Below, piece by piece: positions 44,530 through 56,990 of a stretch of DNA of 64,000 nt. Position 1 is the stretch's first letter, and each line of letters begins with the position of its first letter. This DNA is from Tenrec ecaudatus (Eukaryota; Chordata; Mammalia; Afrosoricida; Tenrecidae), in contig NC_134536.1 of assembly GCF_050624435.1 (NCBI RefSeq), forward strand, positions 139,855,059 to 139,919,058, given 5' to 3'. The position numbers and the translations under genes were made by a program. A model generated the notes under the pieces. It made no database searches. It had not been told where the DNA came from and worked only from the letters and a program-made list of their open reading frames with translations.

Positions 44530-45282
44530 AATAGATGAATTAACTGATGTGAAATTAACAAGAGCATAAGTCCAGAAAAAACATTTTACCCTTAAATTTC
44601 TCTCTAATTGCTACATCATTATAGTTTCTTTATGCTAATAACCTTGCATGTGTCACATGATGTTAACTGATTGTACACCTGTCCACTGTTCTTTACCTAC
44701 AGGGAGTTTCTTAGAGGCAAGAAAAAGATTGTAGTTATATTTGTTTCTGTAGCCTTTTAGTACTAATACAGCCCCTCTCGTACAGTAAACAGTCAGTAAA
44801 CAATTAGGTTTAGATTACATTGTTGAATAATTTAATCCAATGTTTTTATTGATCAGAAACCATGGATTAGAAAAGTACCTATATTACGTAAGAGAACATT
44901 ATGGGCTTTAAAAACATTCAGTGTTTCATAGTGATTGGATTTAATTTACATTTAGAAAATATATTTGGGAATAAGGTATTATTTAAAATATCTAAGAAGG
45001 AATACATTTCATTTATTTGGTTATTTTTATACATACATGAATATATATGTATATATATATGTCTATCTACGGGCAAGTCAAGAGAATCGATAGTAGGGTT
45101 TCAGTTTACATGAGTTTATTCCAAATAAAACACTTGTAAGCATGTCTCTGTGATGAGTGGGTGACTGCAGAAACATTATTGCAGTGATATACTCTTATTA
45201 CTCATTAATCATCACTTATCTGTCAAATACTATTGATTGCCAAAGGACAAACAAATATTTCCTAGAAGAAGTATAGTGAGAA
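44530..45282. other. Unannotated AT-rich intron sequence
   Basis: Nothing recognised; a tatatatgtatatatatatg tract lies near 45042-45061. Confidence 0.4.
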
Positions 45283-45512
45283 TGCTTCTTAGAGGCAAGG
45301 GTGGTGAGACTTGATCTCAGATACTTTGGATGTGTTGTCAGGAGAGACCATTCTCTGGAAAAGGACATGAGAAAAGATGAAAGGCATCAACAAGACAGAC
45401 TGACAGCGGATTCAAGCGCAAGAGCAGTGAGAAGGTGGCGCAGGAGCGGGCCATGCTGACTTCGCTTGTATGTAAGGTCCATAGGCGTTGGAACTGATTC
45501 GATGGCAGCCAC
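45283..45512 (+). mobile_element. RTE-class LINE 3' end, plus strand
   Basis: ttcttagaggcaagggtggt, gatactttggatgtgttgtc, aggagagaccattctctgga and gaactgattcgatggcagcc are the sense counterparts of the antisense RTE landmarks at 2453 and 53898. It is 5'-truncated. Confidence 0.65.
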
Positions 45513-45959
45513 AGTCTGTCGTTGGGGTACCGTCAAAAGGGAGGTCCAACCAAGCAGCGACTTCAGAGACGATCTGCTGGGCCCATTAAATTCAGTCACA
45601 AAGGTCAACTCAGAAGGTCATGGTGGTTGTTTGGGGGAGATTCTAAAGGAATGATCCTGATTGGTTTCTCACAAAGGAAACAGGGCGATTACAGGGATGC
45701 ATTATGAAGACGTTTTTAAAATACTGAAAACTGCATTCACAATGCAAGACTGTGAATTCTGGTTCTTTAATTTTGGTTCTTCCAGACAACTCTTGCTTCC
45801 TCCAACGAAATGAAATTTATTTTCTCGATCAGTCTGGATAATAAGGTTGGGGGAAATACTGATTGGATTATGATTCAGCTGTAAGTAATTGCTAATAAAG
45901 TTAATCGTGATTACCATACCAATGGGTATAAAACAAGCCATCTCAGAAACCATTGGGGA

Positions 45960-46490
45960 GAATCACTACTAGGAAGAAAGAAAAGCCAGGAGAGGGGTGT
46001 GTCCTTTGGACCCTAAGGTCCCTGCACATGCACTTGATCCAAGAGACCGCCGTGACACCAGAGGAGTGGCAAAGGATCCGCAGCCAGACCAGGGGCTGGA
46101 TGATGAGACAGACTAGTGGGCTTCCCATACTGCAGAGCAGGGAAGGTTGAATGTTTGGGGGCAGGACGCTGGCTTATGAAGTGGGGTTCTTCTGTGCACC
46201 TAATTTAGGGAGCTTGGCTTGTTGACCCGTGGCGCTAGAGCTGAGTCACTTCTGGGAGAGGCTTAGAGTGGGTGACAGATTCTTCTGGCATTTATTGGCA
46301 GCCTAAAAGAGCTTTGTATCATTGCCAGAGCAGGTCCGGGGTCCACCAAGAGGCTGAGGGCCAGAGAGGGGCTGAGTATGGGCACTGCAGAGAGGAAACG
46401 GTCCTGAATGAACCCAGTATCCTGAGCATTTCTCACATGAATTTAACTTCGTAAAGCCCCTAATAAACCTCATAATTGTGAATTTAGTTT
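45960..46490 (+). repeat. Unidentified GC-richer block, probable dispersed repeat
   Basis: This is a block of balanced composition in AT-rich intron, with gagaccgccgtgacaccaga, gcagccagaccaggggctgg and agagcaggtccggggtccac. It ends in gtaaagcccctaataaacct, with a plus-strand AATAAA. The polyadenylation-like end suggests an LTR or retroelement. The family is not recognised, and the small frames in it are not convincing. Confidence 0.4.
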
Positions 46491-46634
46491 TATGTGGCAA
46501 TTTCAGTTAGCTTGAAAGTCAGCAGGAAAGCCGAGTCCTGTGGGAGAGAGAGCAATGAATGTAGAGAGTGCTGTGGGGACAGCCAGGACAGGGGTACTAG
46601 TTCTCCTGGGGTAGCAAAGTGTGCTCTATTTTAT

Positions 46635-46860
46635 TGGGAATTTTGTTTGGCAACTTTCCCACATCCACCTTACCACCCTGATCTTGCCACTTCAGGCTTC
46701 TTTTTATTAAGGAGCCCCTTCAGAACAACAGAACTTCTGCTTTGAAGGTATAAATCGAAGAAGGATGAGTTATTTGGGTAAAGGTGAGATAGAAAGACTG
46801 CCACCAGCAGTGGATAGACTTAGGAGGTTTATTGAAAAGCAGTAGCTTCACATTTTAGTA
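46635..46860 (+). mobile_element. Mariner-type transposase scrap, plus strand
   Basis: Translation near 46660-46720 reads PHPPYHPDLATSGFFLL, a decayed version of the mariner/Tc1-group catalytic-core motif around YSPDLAP. It is followed by a stop and a frame that breaks repeatedly. No terminal repeats were found. It is distinct from the mariner at 60779-62101, which lies on the other strand. Confidence 0.6.
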
Positions 46861-46869
46861 ATTTTGCTT

Positions 46870-47182
46870 ATATGATTTTATAGTAATACTTTTTGACTTA
46901 TCCTTACATCTCTATTTAATTCAGACATGAAGTATATTATTTTGTTTGATCTCCATTGGTTACCCCCAAATTGAATTAAATTTGAAAGAAGCAATTGCTA
47001 ACAATATTTTGTGATCACAAAGCTCCAGTCCATATTGTAAACCTTGTGTGGAGTTAAGAAATGTTGTTTGCCTCTTGTTTTCTTTTTATTCCTCACTCTT
47101 AATTCACAGTTAAGTCTCTACCCATGAATATGATAAAGTCACTCCTCTAGATTCCTAGACTTCCATGAGAAATGCTTGAAAA

Positions 47183-47218
<36 letters not shown>

Positions 47219-48160
47219 CATCCCCAACCATTTATCCCATTTTGTTTCTGATTTTCATTACTCTGCCCACCCAGCCCTGTGTGCCGAAAATATCCCTTTC
47301 TCTTTCATTCTCTTAAAAAAGACAACTCAAACTATCACCCCAGGCACCTTCCTGGCCCTTCACCAGGCCAAAGAATATAAAACCACTGCTTTCTCTGTGT
47401 AGTCAAAATATATCTGGAACCCACTTTTATTTTGTATGTAGAAGAAATGGTTTTTCACTGTTTGTTTTCACCCCTTTTCCCTTCTATAACTATAGTCTTT
47501 GAAGGTAGGGCCCATGCTTTGCACCTCGATGCTCATGACCACCCACACCATCTGAAATGCAGCAGGAGTTCAATAAATATTTGTAGAACAACACATGTTC
47601 TTCTTCTCTGTTCATAACCCCATATACTTACAGTTGAGAGACACTGAGGTCTGAAAAGGCTCAGCATCTTGCTCAAGACCATACAGTGAATGAGAGGTGT
47701 TTTTCTTTTAATCAGGGCTATTTTATCAAACTTTGAGCACTGTTAATGTATTTTATTTTAGGAATGCTAAAAGATCCTTTTATGGTTACATCCCTCCTTC
47801 TAGATAATTGAATCTTTTAAGCTACTCTGATGTAACCTACATCTGCTGTAGGCATTTCTTTCCTGATCTCTCCGTGCCTGTGCATACCGCACCGTGTCTT
47901 AAATTGGGTCACGTTTCACTCAGATCCTCCTAAACTTGGCTTCATGTATCTACCTTTTTTTGATAGTCGTTCAGATTTTTCTCTGCTCTTCCACTCTGAC
48001 CCTACCCCTTGTCCCTCTCATGATACCCTTTACTTTCCCCCTACCCCCAAGACAGAGTCAAAACCACTGTCTGGTCTTACCCTTTATTAAAATGATTCCA
48101 TCTCATAATCGATTTAAATGATACTGACCTCTTCCTATCAGTTCTCCTTATCTTCAACCT
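46870..48160. other. Unannotated intron sequence
   Basis: Apart from the TC tract, nothing is recognised. tgcagcaggagttcaataaa near 47560 may be an old MIR-like end. Confidence 0.35.
47187..47215. repeat. (TC)n microsatellite, 29 bp
   Basis: An uninterrupted TC run. Confidence 0.95.
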
Positions 48161-48315
48161 ATCACTAGTGACAGATGCTGACTCGTAGTGACCCTATGAG
48201 TCAGAATCAGTAGAACTGTCCCATGGGGTTTCCAAGGCCGTAAACCTTGATGGGAGCAGAAAGCCTGTGGTTAATGGTCCAGTGGCTAATCTGCACTGCC
48301 TGGGCTCTTTGTGAC
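48161..48315 (-). repeat. AfroSINE-like SINE, minus strand
   Basis: gctgactcgtagtgacccta, gagtcagaatcagtagaact, cccatggggtttccaaggcc and agaaagcctgtggttaatgg are clear antisense family landmarks. Confidence 0.75.
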
Positions 48316-48319
48316 GGTT

Positions 48320-49078
48320 GTTAGACGGGGCCTATGCGGTTTAGCTTATCACGCTTTGACATGTTCGGGTGGAGCTCATGTTGAGATATCAAAGAATAGA
48401 ATAAATGACTCAGGCATATTTAAGAATGTGATAATAATTCTAATTCTTTCCACATATAATGGTAAATGCTAACGAATGAAATGCTAATGTAAGAAATAAA
48501 AAATAGATTCTGACATTACATTGATTTTTCTATACAAACTACAATTTATTGGCAACATTTTGACCATTTCCCTTTGCTCCGGGACTCTGGCTTTCCCTGT
48601 AGTTGCCTGTTGTGCATCTCCTTTTGAGTCATGGTCCCTTTCATCAGAGGATATTATAGCTGACCTTGTAGCTTGCCCTCCAAACCAAACTTTCTCTCTG
48701 ATTCCTGTTAATGACTTCATGGTTTTTAATTTGTTTTTATTATTCTTTCATTTTGTAAGCCATGTGAATCTCTGAGAATTCCGTCCCCATCATTTACAAG
48801 TGGACTAAGACATCAATGTCAACTTAATTATCATTAAAGATTATCTCTGAGCTCCACCCATCTTTCATTAACACCTGTTCTAATACTCCACCAAAAGCTC
48901 TCTCAGGTACTGTGGCCACTTCCTGTCTCCTGTCTACATACCTCCAACCTCCATGAATACTGCAGTTAAGTTAATTTTACAAAGACATAACTTTTACTGT
49001 ACATTATTTCTGCTACTGTCTAAAAACCAAACTCTTTAAGTTGGTATTTGAGGATTCAAACAGTGTGGAGTTTGGTGG
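48320..49078. other. Unannotated intron sequence
   Basis: Nothing recognised. An open frame at 48521-48775 has no known relative. Confidence 0.4.
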
Positions 49079-49365
49079 GTTTTTTTAATTAAATACTTCT
49101 ACTGGGGGCTCTTACATCTCTTATCATAATCCATTGTATCAAGCACATTTGCATATGTTGCCATCATCATTTTCAAAGCATTTTCTTTCTACTTGAGCGT
49201 TTGATATCAGCTTCTCATTTCTCCCTCCCTCCATCCCTCCTGAACCCTTAATACATTATAGATTATTATTTTCATATCTTACATCATCCTCTGTCTCCCA
49301 TCATCCACTTTTCTGTTGTTTGTCCCTGTGGGAGGCGGTTGTATGTCAATCCTTGTGCTAGATTG
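49079..49365 (-). mobile_element. LINE 3'-end fragment (family B), minus strand
   Basis: It begins ttttttaattaaatacttct, actgggggctcttacatctc, then tttgcatatgttgccatcat and ttgatatcagcttctcattt. It is a 5'-truncated copy of ~285 bp with its 3' end at the low coordinate. Confidence 0.7.
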
Positions 49366-49369
49366 TTTT

Positions 49370-51915
49370 CTCTGATTATAGTTTACCATTTTGAGCTGCT
49401 TCCCCTATCCATCTGAGCAACTCATCCTTCAACATGCATTTTCCTATAAAAGAATATGTATCAAAGAGATTACGGAAACTATTTAGATATGCAGATATTA
49501 AAAAACTTAATACAGTGCTTGTATTGTAATAATAGGAATCATTGCACCTATTAACATTAAGTCCCCTTTAAACATAACTCAGGTTCTTCAATTTGGCTTG
49601 TTTTGCTGATTCTGTGACCATGGTAGACTGGCCACCCCTTTGACATTAAACTATGAAATAAAATTAGCTTTTGACTAAACACCACAGATAGATTTTTTTC
49701 CCTACAAAACACAGACATCCATCCATCTTTTCTTGTACTAAAAAGTTACTTTCAGTGTGTCAGTGTGGGCTCCGGATGCCATGCCGGGTCATAGTATAGA
49801 AGCTCATTAAGTTTGACTTTGTTTTTAGTTCCCAACCCCTGGTAAACAACAGACAATGAATCAATACTTAGTGATTCCTTTGTTCTTGTTGTTGTTCTTC
49901 CTGTTGCTGCTGAGGAGGGTCACTGAAAATTAGGATGCTGTATATAATTTTAAATTTTGTAGTGACATAGGCATAAGTCTTTGTAGAATATTAGTATGTT
50001 TTCCCCTTGAGACTCTGAGGTTTTCTGAAATTGGACTTGCCTCTGGCTAGGATCTTTCTCGCTTTCTCCTCAGTTGAGGGTACTCCTTCTTCAGGATTCT
50101 GTGAGGGTTTTCCTGCCAGGATTTTTCCCTTGCTTTTCATCTCTTTATGCACATAAGCCTTTTTTCTCAATTACACAGTATCCTTTTTTCCAACCATGTA
50201 GATGAATTGTTTTGCTAATAACCTGACTGTACTATATTTACACATGGCTTATGGACATTCTACTTACCGAAAAGAAAATGTTTGTTTTTTTATTGGTATA
50301 AAAATATTCACTGTACATATATAACATAACAAAATTGATATATGACAAAATTTCCTACAATTTGATTGTTTTTATTTTTAAGATTACCATTTTTAATATC
50401 ATTTAAATATTACAAATTTTTAAAAGGGGGTTACTACTTTTAATATTGATAATAATTTTTAATATTGATAAATGTGTGTATTATGTATTGCTAAATATTA
50501 GGAACTTGAATTCAAATAAAGCATCATTTTACACTCAGTTTATATACTATAGTTTTAGATTATTTGTGTGAGGAATAGGTATTACAGGAGGTGACCACTA
50601 TTTGAAGATGTATCTTTTTATCTTCAGAATGGAGATAGCTCACCTTCAGCTAGTACTTCTTAAAAATGTTCACTAGTCAAGTTGAAGTAAAATGATATAT
50701 TTTATAATTTCCTCCATCAATTCTAAATCAAGTAACTTTTAATGCACATTTTGAAATTACATGAATGACAGGTATGAACATTTGCTTAGAAGTAAATCAA
50801 TTGTAAAATTGTTTTGAATTGGTGCATGATTTTCCATTATTATATCAATCCAGGTCATTTGTCTAAAGCCTGAGTATGTCTTTTTTAGTAGACTCAAGAT
50901 GAGATATGTATGTATTATTTTATTTATTATTAACCATTTAAACTATCATATCTATTTGCATTTTATTTAATTTGCCTTGAAGTAGGACGTTTATTTGAGA
51001 AGAAATATAGCCTATTTATGCCATATTCTCATATAATTCAGTCAAGTGTAAACTTCTTATATATGGCCTCCCGGGATCTGGAGCACTCCTCTGTAATTGA
51101 GAATGTGGTTTGGTTCAATTGTTTCAGCATTGCTCTCTTTGAGAGAATACAGCTGATTTCTGTAGAACTCTTAATGTAAAAGAGGAATAAATAAGCCCAA
51201 TATATAGCCACTGAACTGTACAAAGTAAACAATGATGAACAAAATATTTTTTAAAGCATGAGAAAAAGGAATGTACACTTACATGTGCTAGTTAACTATT
51301 CTTTTCATGGTATATTTATTCTCCATTTCTATTTTATTTAACTCCAGGACTAGTCTTCTCTCAGCTTGAAATTAAAACTTGCTCAGAAATAACATACTGT
51401 TTATCTGCTGGCTCAAACCTGGGACGCTCCAGGACTGAGCTCAGAATGATTTGAGCAATTTAACTCTGCAGCCTTTAATCTCCATAATGATACTCTTTAG
51501 CTCCTAACTGTCTGGGGGCTAGTTAGCCCTTGTTATCCCTTGCACCTTCTTTTTGATTTCACTCCTCCCCCCTTGGAGGCAGGAGGCCAGGAGGACTAAG
51601 AGCTGCCAGCATCCTTGGTGTGCTGGCGACAAAACCCAAGCCACTTCCTTAAAGGAGGATATATTAAAATCCAAAACAACAGAAAAGTACTTTTTACTGT
51701 GTTTTATTTCTACCATAATAAATTTACTTTTAATAGAGTAGAGACTGATATCTCAATGATACACAGAAGAGAAGTCTTGTAATTTTGACTTTTTATAATT
51801 TCATGGTAAATTATTATTCTTATGCATTGTTATCTGCTTTGTGTTTGTTATTTGGAATTCTCATATGCATCACATATGTTATATCTTTCATTACTTGTGT
51901 TCTCTTCACATTCTT
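49370..51915. other. AT-rich intron sequence, nothing recognised
   Basis: There is no repeat or coding similarity I can name. A (gtt)n-like stretch lies near 49887. Confidence 0.4.
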
Positions 51916-51921
51916 AAGGGG

Positions 51922-51943
51922 GGAGAGAGAGAGAGAGAGAGAA

Positions 51944-51974
<31 letters not shown>
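51922..51974. repeat. Compound (GA)n-(TG)n-GCGC microsatellite
   Basis: A GA run at 51922-51942 is followed by a TG run at 51945-51969 and gcgcgc. The purine/pyrimidine tract followed by alternating purine-pyrimidine is of the type known to adopt non-B DNA forms in vitro. It lies ~500 bp upstream of the third TRHDE exon. Confidence 0.9.
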
Positions 51975-52479
51975 TCACTCACAGGGGGCATGGAAAGGGG
52001 AGGGAGGATGACCTGTTCACATGGTATTAGAGATTAGTGATACTAAATAGTGAGACAGTACTGTAAGCCTGAAATCTAGTTAGTATTCTTATACTGAATG
52101 CACTTACAAAGGCACTGTGAAACCTGGATTGTCGTCTTTATGTTGTAGCACACCCCACGAAGCCTGTATCCTAGCCACTTTCATTATGTGTCCACTGTCC
52201 AAATTTTGCTTTCCCCACTGTTAAACAGAGTCAATTTAAAAAAAAAAATCTCTTTAGAGCCCAGAGTAGTTCATTGATTTTTTTTCATGCCGTGCTCAAA
52301 GCAGCCGCCTACATTTTCAAGTAACTTAGGAGGCATTTTATTTACTGGGTTTCACTTGAGTCTCACCATCTAAGACTAATGAGCTTCATCAATTAAGTGA
52401 CACATATTCTGTAGCAGTTGTCACACACATTCTGTCATAACCCTGAATCACCTATGATATTGACTCATCTGTATTGCAG

Positions 52480-52617
52480 GAAAAGCAGAGGTTCCTGACA
52501 GATGTTCTGCATGAAGTGATGCTGCTTGATGGCTTGGCCAGTTCCCATCCGGTCTCACAGGAAGTGCTACAGGCAACTGATATTGACAGGGTGTTTGACT
52601 GGATCGCATACAAAAAG
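52480..52617 (+). CDS. TRHDE: TRHDE internal exon, EKQRF...WIAYKK (partial CDS)
   Basis: This 138-bp exon is 46 codons, phase 0 at both ends. It begins EKQRFLTDVLHEVMLLDGLA and includes SSHPVSQEVLQATDID and DRVFDWIAYKK. It continues directly from YPGWNM of the previous exon. In M1 aminopeptidases this segment follows the zinc site; the conserved SSHP and the run-up to the next helix (YKKGA in the family) are recognisable. The next expected residues, beginning GA, are not in the window and must be in a later exon. The acceptor is gtattgcag/GAA. The donor AAG/gtggga is weaker than the other two. There are no stops or frameshifts. The start was chosen at the AG that keeps the frame with the upstream exon. 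Confidence 0.96.
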
Positions 52618-53145
52618 GTGGGAATAAATAAGACCCAAATGCCGCTTGGCTGTTTCACAATGCAGGGAAGTCAAATTGCTTCATGCTGCGTGGATTCTAT
52701 GTATTGCCTCCTCCTAGCAGATAGAAATGGACTGTGAGCTGGAAAATATGAAGTTAGTAGGCTCATGCCACTTTAAGAGTTAGGGCTTTGTTTTATAAAG
52801 TAGAAGACCAGATATGATTATTTGCCAAACCATGCATAGAAATATTGGAAGTACTAATGAATAAATGTTTGGAGACACAATATGAGATTGCTGTACAAAC
52901 GGTGTTATATAAACGTCAGATATTATTAACAATAAGAAAACAGACTAGTATAGTGACAATTATTTTTCAGTGGTAGCTCTTAAATATTTGTTTATTTTGG
53001 TTGGCTAATGTAGAAGGATATAGGCAATGACCTGCTATGTATATTTTATAAACAATATGGGAACATTTTGGGAATTAAGCCTTTTATTGGAAATAAGAGT
53101 AATAAACAAAAACTAGAGATGAGACTTAAGATGATATAGTGTGGG

Positions 53146-53330
53146 GGTTGAATGGTAGTTGTTCAATGGTTAAGTGCTCAGCCAGTAACCAAAAAGCCAC
53201 TGGATGGATCTCACCAGCCCACTCCGAGGGAGACGGGCGTGGCTCCTTAAAGATACACAGCCTGAGGAAGAGAAGGGCAGTTCCCCTCTGTCCAAGGAGT
53301 CGGGATTGGTTCAATGGTAGTGGATAGATT
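53146..53330 (+). repeat. AfroSINE-like SINE, plus strand
   Basis: agttgttcaatggttaagtg, ctcagccagtaaccaaaaag, actggatggatctcaccagc, cccactccgagggagacggg and ggagtcgggattggttcaat follow the family order end to end. Confidence 0.75.
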
Positions 53331-53334
53331 TCTT

Positions 53335-53895
53335 TGTTTGGGACAATAATTAGACTTAGAGCTAGGATCTCTTGCATGAACTTTTTTTCTGTAGTTAGCT
53401 GGGCCAGGATAATGATGTTTCTTTGTACCTCTCTCCCCCGGTTCTGTTTTTAACACTAGCATGTGTCTCATTATTTCTTACTTATATGGCAATGAATTTT
53501 GTTTTACTGGAGCTGAAATAATTGTTAAAGTAGGTTTAATGTCTCCAGTCATCAATTTTAGGATGTTATGAATTGTACCCATTAGGATTGGTTTGTACTT
53601 TATAGATTGAATATTGTTTCTGTTTTATTAAAATTACGAATACGGTTTTCTAGAAAACATATCCCTTTTTAATAAAAATGCTTTTACTTTTGCATTCTAG
53701 TAGTGACTGTCTCATTGCCAATGAGTTTATGTTGACGTATAATATATAAAAATATGAACTGTTTTAATAGAAACCCCCATGTACAATTACCCATCAGTGC
53801 AATGATTAAAAAGTGTGTTTTGGTGTTTTATTAAAATAGGCGACATTAAGTTCTGTGTCATTAGAAGTCTTTGCGTGAAGACCTATCTGTGCACA
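53335..53895. other. Unannotated intron sequence
   Basis: Nothing recognised. Confidence 0.4.
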
Positions 53896-53897
53896 AC

Positions 53898-56600
53898 AGA
53901 ACAGAGCACCAAAGTCGTTATGTTTGAGTCCACTGTTGCAGCCATTTTGTCAGTCCATCCTGTTAAGTGTCTTATTCATTTACAATGACCGTGTCTTTTA
54001 CCTCCCATGATGTCTTCTTCTGAAGACTGGACGCTCCTGACTCAGTCTCACCAGGCGAGCTTCGAAGAAGCATTTTGGCTGTATCTTCTAAAAGACTTTT
54101 GCTTGTGATGGCATCATTCTTTCAGTATCCTTTTCCAACCCTCTAATTGTAAACGCATAAATCCTCTCTGATCTTCCTTTATTATGAACTAACTGAAGAC
54201 ACCATGGCATGGGTCTGCACGTCTGATTCCTCAAAGTGACGCATTTGCTCTTTCACTCTTTAAAGAAACTTATACAATAGATGTGCCCACTGCAGTATGT
54301 GACTGTCATTTGATTTCTTGACTGCTGACTTTATGAGCATTGAGTGTAGATCCAATTATATCTCTGATCAATGAAATCTTTCTACCGTTTATCCTGATTG
54401 GCTTAGTTGTGAGGATTCATGTTTTTTTAAATTGAGTTGTGGCTCATATTGAAGGCAGTAGTAGGTCTTCAACAGTAAGTGCTTCAAGCCCTCTTTTCTT
54501 TCAGCAAGCATATTTCTTAACTTGTATGTTGCCAGTTGTTAATGAGGCTTTTACAGATTCTGATGCCACATTATTTTCCATCTCATCCAGGCTGAGGATT
54601 ATTTGTTTCACATACATGTTGAACGAGTATGGTGAGAAGGTCCAGCCCTGATGCTTACCTTTCCTGATTGCCTGCATACTGTTCCCTTGTGCTGTTTGAA
54701 TGAGTTAAGTGTTCCTGAATTCCCATTATTTGCAGTGTAATACATAGTTTGTAATGGCCCACACTGTTCAACATCTTTTCATAGTTGTGATACACAAGTA
54801 AACATCTTTCTGGTATTCTTTGCTTTCAGCCAAGACTAATTAGACATCAGTAAAGATGTCCCACGTGCAGCTCCCTGACGATGTTGAATTATCTTCAGCA
54901 AAATTTTACTTGCCAGTAAGAATGGGCTCAAACATGGATATCTTTCAGTTGGTTGGGTAGGTTATGCCAGTTTCTTGAGGTACACTAGTGAGGGCTTCTA
55001 CTGCTACATGAGAGTTTTAAAGTGTTTACTTTGATATTTTTCCAATTTCTGAAAACTTGTTTTTAACTTCCACCTTCAGTGAAACTTAGGCTTCTTTCAG
55101 TATCACCTGTTCTTGATACAATGCTACCTACTGAGTGATTAAATACAGACCAATCTTTGTGATATGGGTGCTTTGTGTATTCCTTCCATCTTCTTTTGAT
55201 GTATATATAATTTAATATTTTGTCTGTAGAATCCTTCAATTTTAACTGGAGGCTTACTGTTTTTCTTCAGTTCGTTCAGCTTGACATCTGCTCACCCTCT
55301 TCTGCCCTTGGGGCTTTCCAACTGTAGGACTTTCCACATGTTGTTAAACTGTTTTCCGCTGTCTTCTCAAGCTGCCGTGTTTGGTTAAGATCTTTTATTA
55401 TCTCTTCTTTTGAAATGCACTTGTTTGTCATGAAAGATGTCAGGTCCATTTCAATTTTACTTTTCTTAAGCCACTCACACCAATATGGAGAAATTTTTCT
55501 GGTGCTGTTTTGCTTTTAGAAGAAACATAATATATAAAAATTTCTCACACTTATTTTTTCATTTCTACCAGTTACTTTAGCTACTGTATGCTCAAAAGCA
55601 AGCTTCTGAGTCTTTTATGACATTGATTTTGCTATTCTCTATTTTCCTGTCTTTTTAATAGTCCTTTGATGTTATCCTATATTCATCTTTTCTTTGGTTC
55701 TTCGTGTTCAAGGCAGAACATCTAGAGATGATCTTTAAATTCAAGTACAATATACCAAAAAATTGAATTCTGATGCTAATGAACCTGTATTTAGTTTTCT
55801 CAGCTTCATCCTGAAATTGCCTATGAGGTTTTTGGTTTGTTTCACAGTCAGCCCCTGGTCTTGGTTTGACTGATGCTATTGCATTATTTCATTGTCATTT
55901 CACGCAGATGAGGTCATTTTCATTCTTCCATATTCTTCATGGTGAAGTCTATATGGACTGAGGCTTTTTATATTTTGAACAAGGATATTTGCAATAATGA
56001 AGTTATTGCTTTTAAACATATTTTATTATATGATTTCTAGCATTCTTTATCACTAAGGCCATATTTTCCAATTATTGATTTTTCCTTTTCATTTCCAACT
56101 TTGGAGTTTTAATCATGAATCACTATCAGTGCATCTTTATTTTATATTTGTTGAAGTTCAAGCTGAAGAGTTATGTGGTTGGTGTATGAATTTGAATAAT
56201 AATTTTGCTGGCTTCATTGTCCTTGGTAGATATCATCCTATCACAGACAGCGTTATACTTCAAGATAGATCTTGAAATACTCCTTTTGATATTATCTACT
56301 AATCAATTCTCTTGAATTTGTCATACTAGAAATAATAATCCCTATGACTATCTGACAAAAAAATATTGGTCAATATTAGCCTGTTTTGGCTGTTACATAT
56401 CTAGGATATTGGACTTTATGTGTTTCATTTCTTTTGTTTACAACTTCTAATTTTTCAGAGTTTAACTTCACATATGCCATGTTCTTTTGAAGCTGTTCCT
56501 TCTCATTGTGAGTTGAGCCCCACCAGTAAATGAAGGTGCAGAAAGATGTTCTCCATCCGTGTCATTAGGTTAACTCTAACTTGAGGAGGAAACTCATTAA
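53898..56600 (-). mobile_element. RTE-class LINE, ~2.7 kb of decayed ORF, minus strand
   Basis: This is the longest LINE copy here. Antisense landmarks run in order from the element's 3' end: cactgttgcagccattttgt, gtccatcctgttaagtgtct, gatttcttgactgctgactt, gcagtgtaatacatagtttg, gtattctttgctttcagcca, tcttcagcaaaattttactt, gtgtattccttccatcttct, tcagcccctggtcttggttt and cagtaaatgaaggtgcagaa. They span the reverse-transcriptase and most of the endonuclease coding region of the afrotherian RTE family. Many stops, indels and AT-biased decay leave no frame. RTE elements are ~3.2 kb, so most of one copy is present. Confidence 0.75.
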
Positions 56601-56654
56601 GATTTAAAACATAATTTTTTTAATAGAAAAAAATCCAACCTCCTTGCTTTTGGG

Positions 56655-56790
56655 TTGATTTTCAATTCAATTGAGCTTCCTCATAGGGTCTTCCAGGCTG
56701 TGATGCTTATGGCAGCTGACTGACACATCTTTTGCCTGAGGAACAGCTTGGGGTTTTAAACCTCCAACATTTTGATCAGCAAGCAAGCAC
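56655..56790 (-). repeat. AfroSINE-like SINE, minus strand
   Basis: ttcctcatagggtcttccag, aggaacagcttggggtttta and cattttgatcagcaagcaag are antisense landmarks. The copy is diverged. Confidence 0.5.
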
Positions 56791-56857
56791 TTTAAACAAC
56801 AATATGCGGGTTGGTAGTCAACGTCTATATAGAAGTCATCTTACGGTTCCATGCTGA

Positions 56858-56990
56858 GCTGGGATCTGCATGGTTTGCAGTTTGGAACCACCAGGAGCTC
56901 TAGGAGGTCAAGATGGCACTCGACCCCCCTAAGCAGTTCCCATCTTGGAAACCCACAGGGGTCGCTGTGAGTCATCATCACCTCCATAAC
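56858..56990 (+). repeat. AfroSINE-like SINE, plus strand, partial
   Basis: tttgcagtttggaaccacca and gagctctaggaggtcaagat are followed by cccatcttggaaacccacag and gggtcgctgtgagtcatcat, in family order. Confidence 0.6.

Larger units (their letters stand above)
26210..52479 (+). other. TRHDE: TRHDE intron, 26.3 kb, phase 0
   Basis: This is a large intron between the zinc-ligand exon and the next coding exon. It runs from donor gtaagt to acceptor catctgtattgcag. The first ~5.4 kb (26.2-31.6 kb) is nearly free of recognisable repeats and very AT-rich. From 31.7 to 49.4 kb it is packed with LTR-like, LINE and SINE copies. Then comes another ~3 kb with few repeats before the exon. No additional TRHDE exon was recognised, and the protein sequence is continuous across it. 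Confidence 0.9.

Noticed and set aside
22931-52617. Processed TRHDE pseudogene
   Set aside because: The coding pieces are separated by real introns with splice signals and have no stops.
52658-52737. Extension of the third exon to its next stop
   Set aside because: After AAG/gtggga the residues no longer fit the family, which continues with Gly-Ala after YKK.
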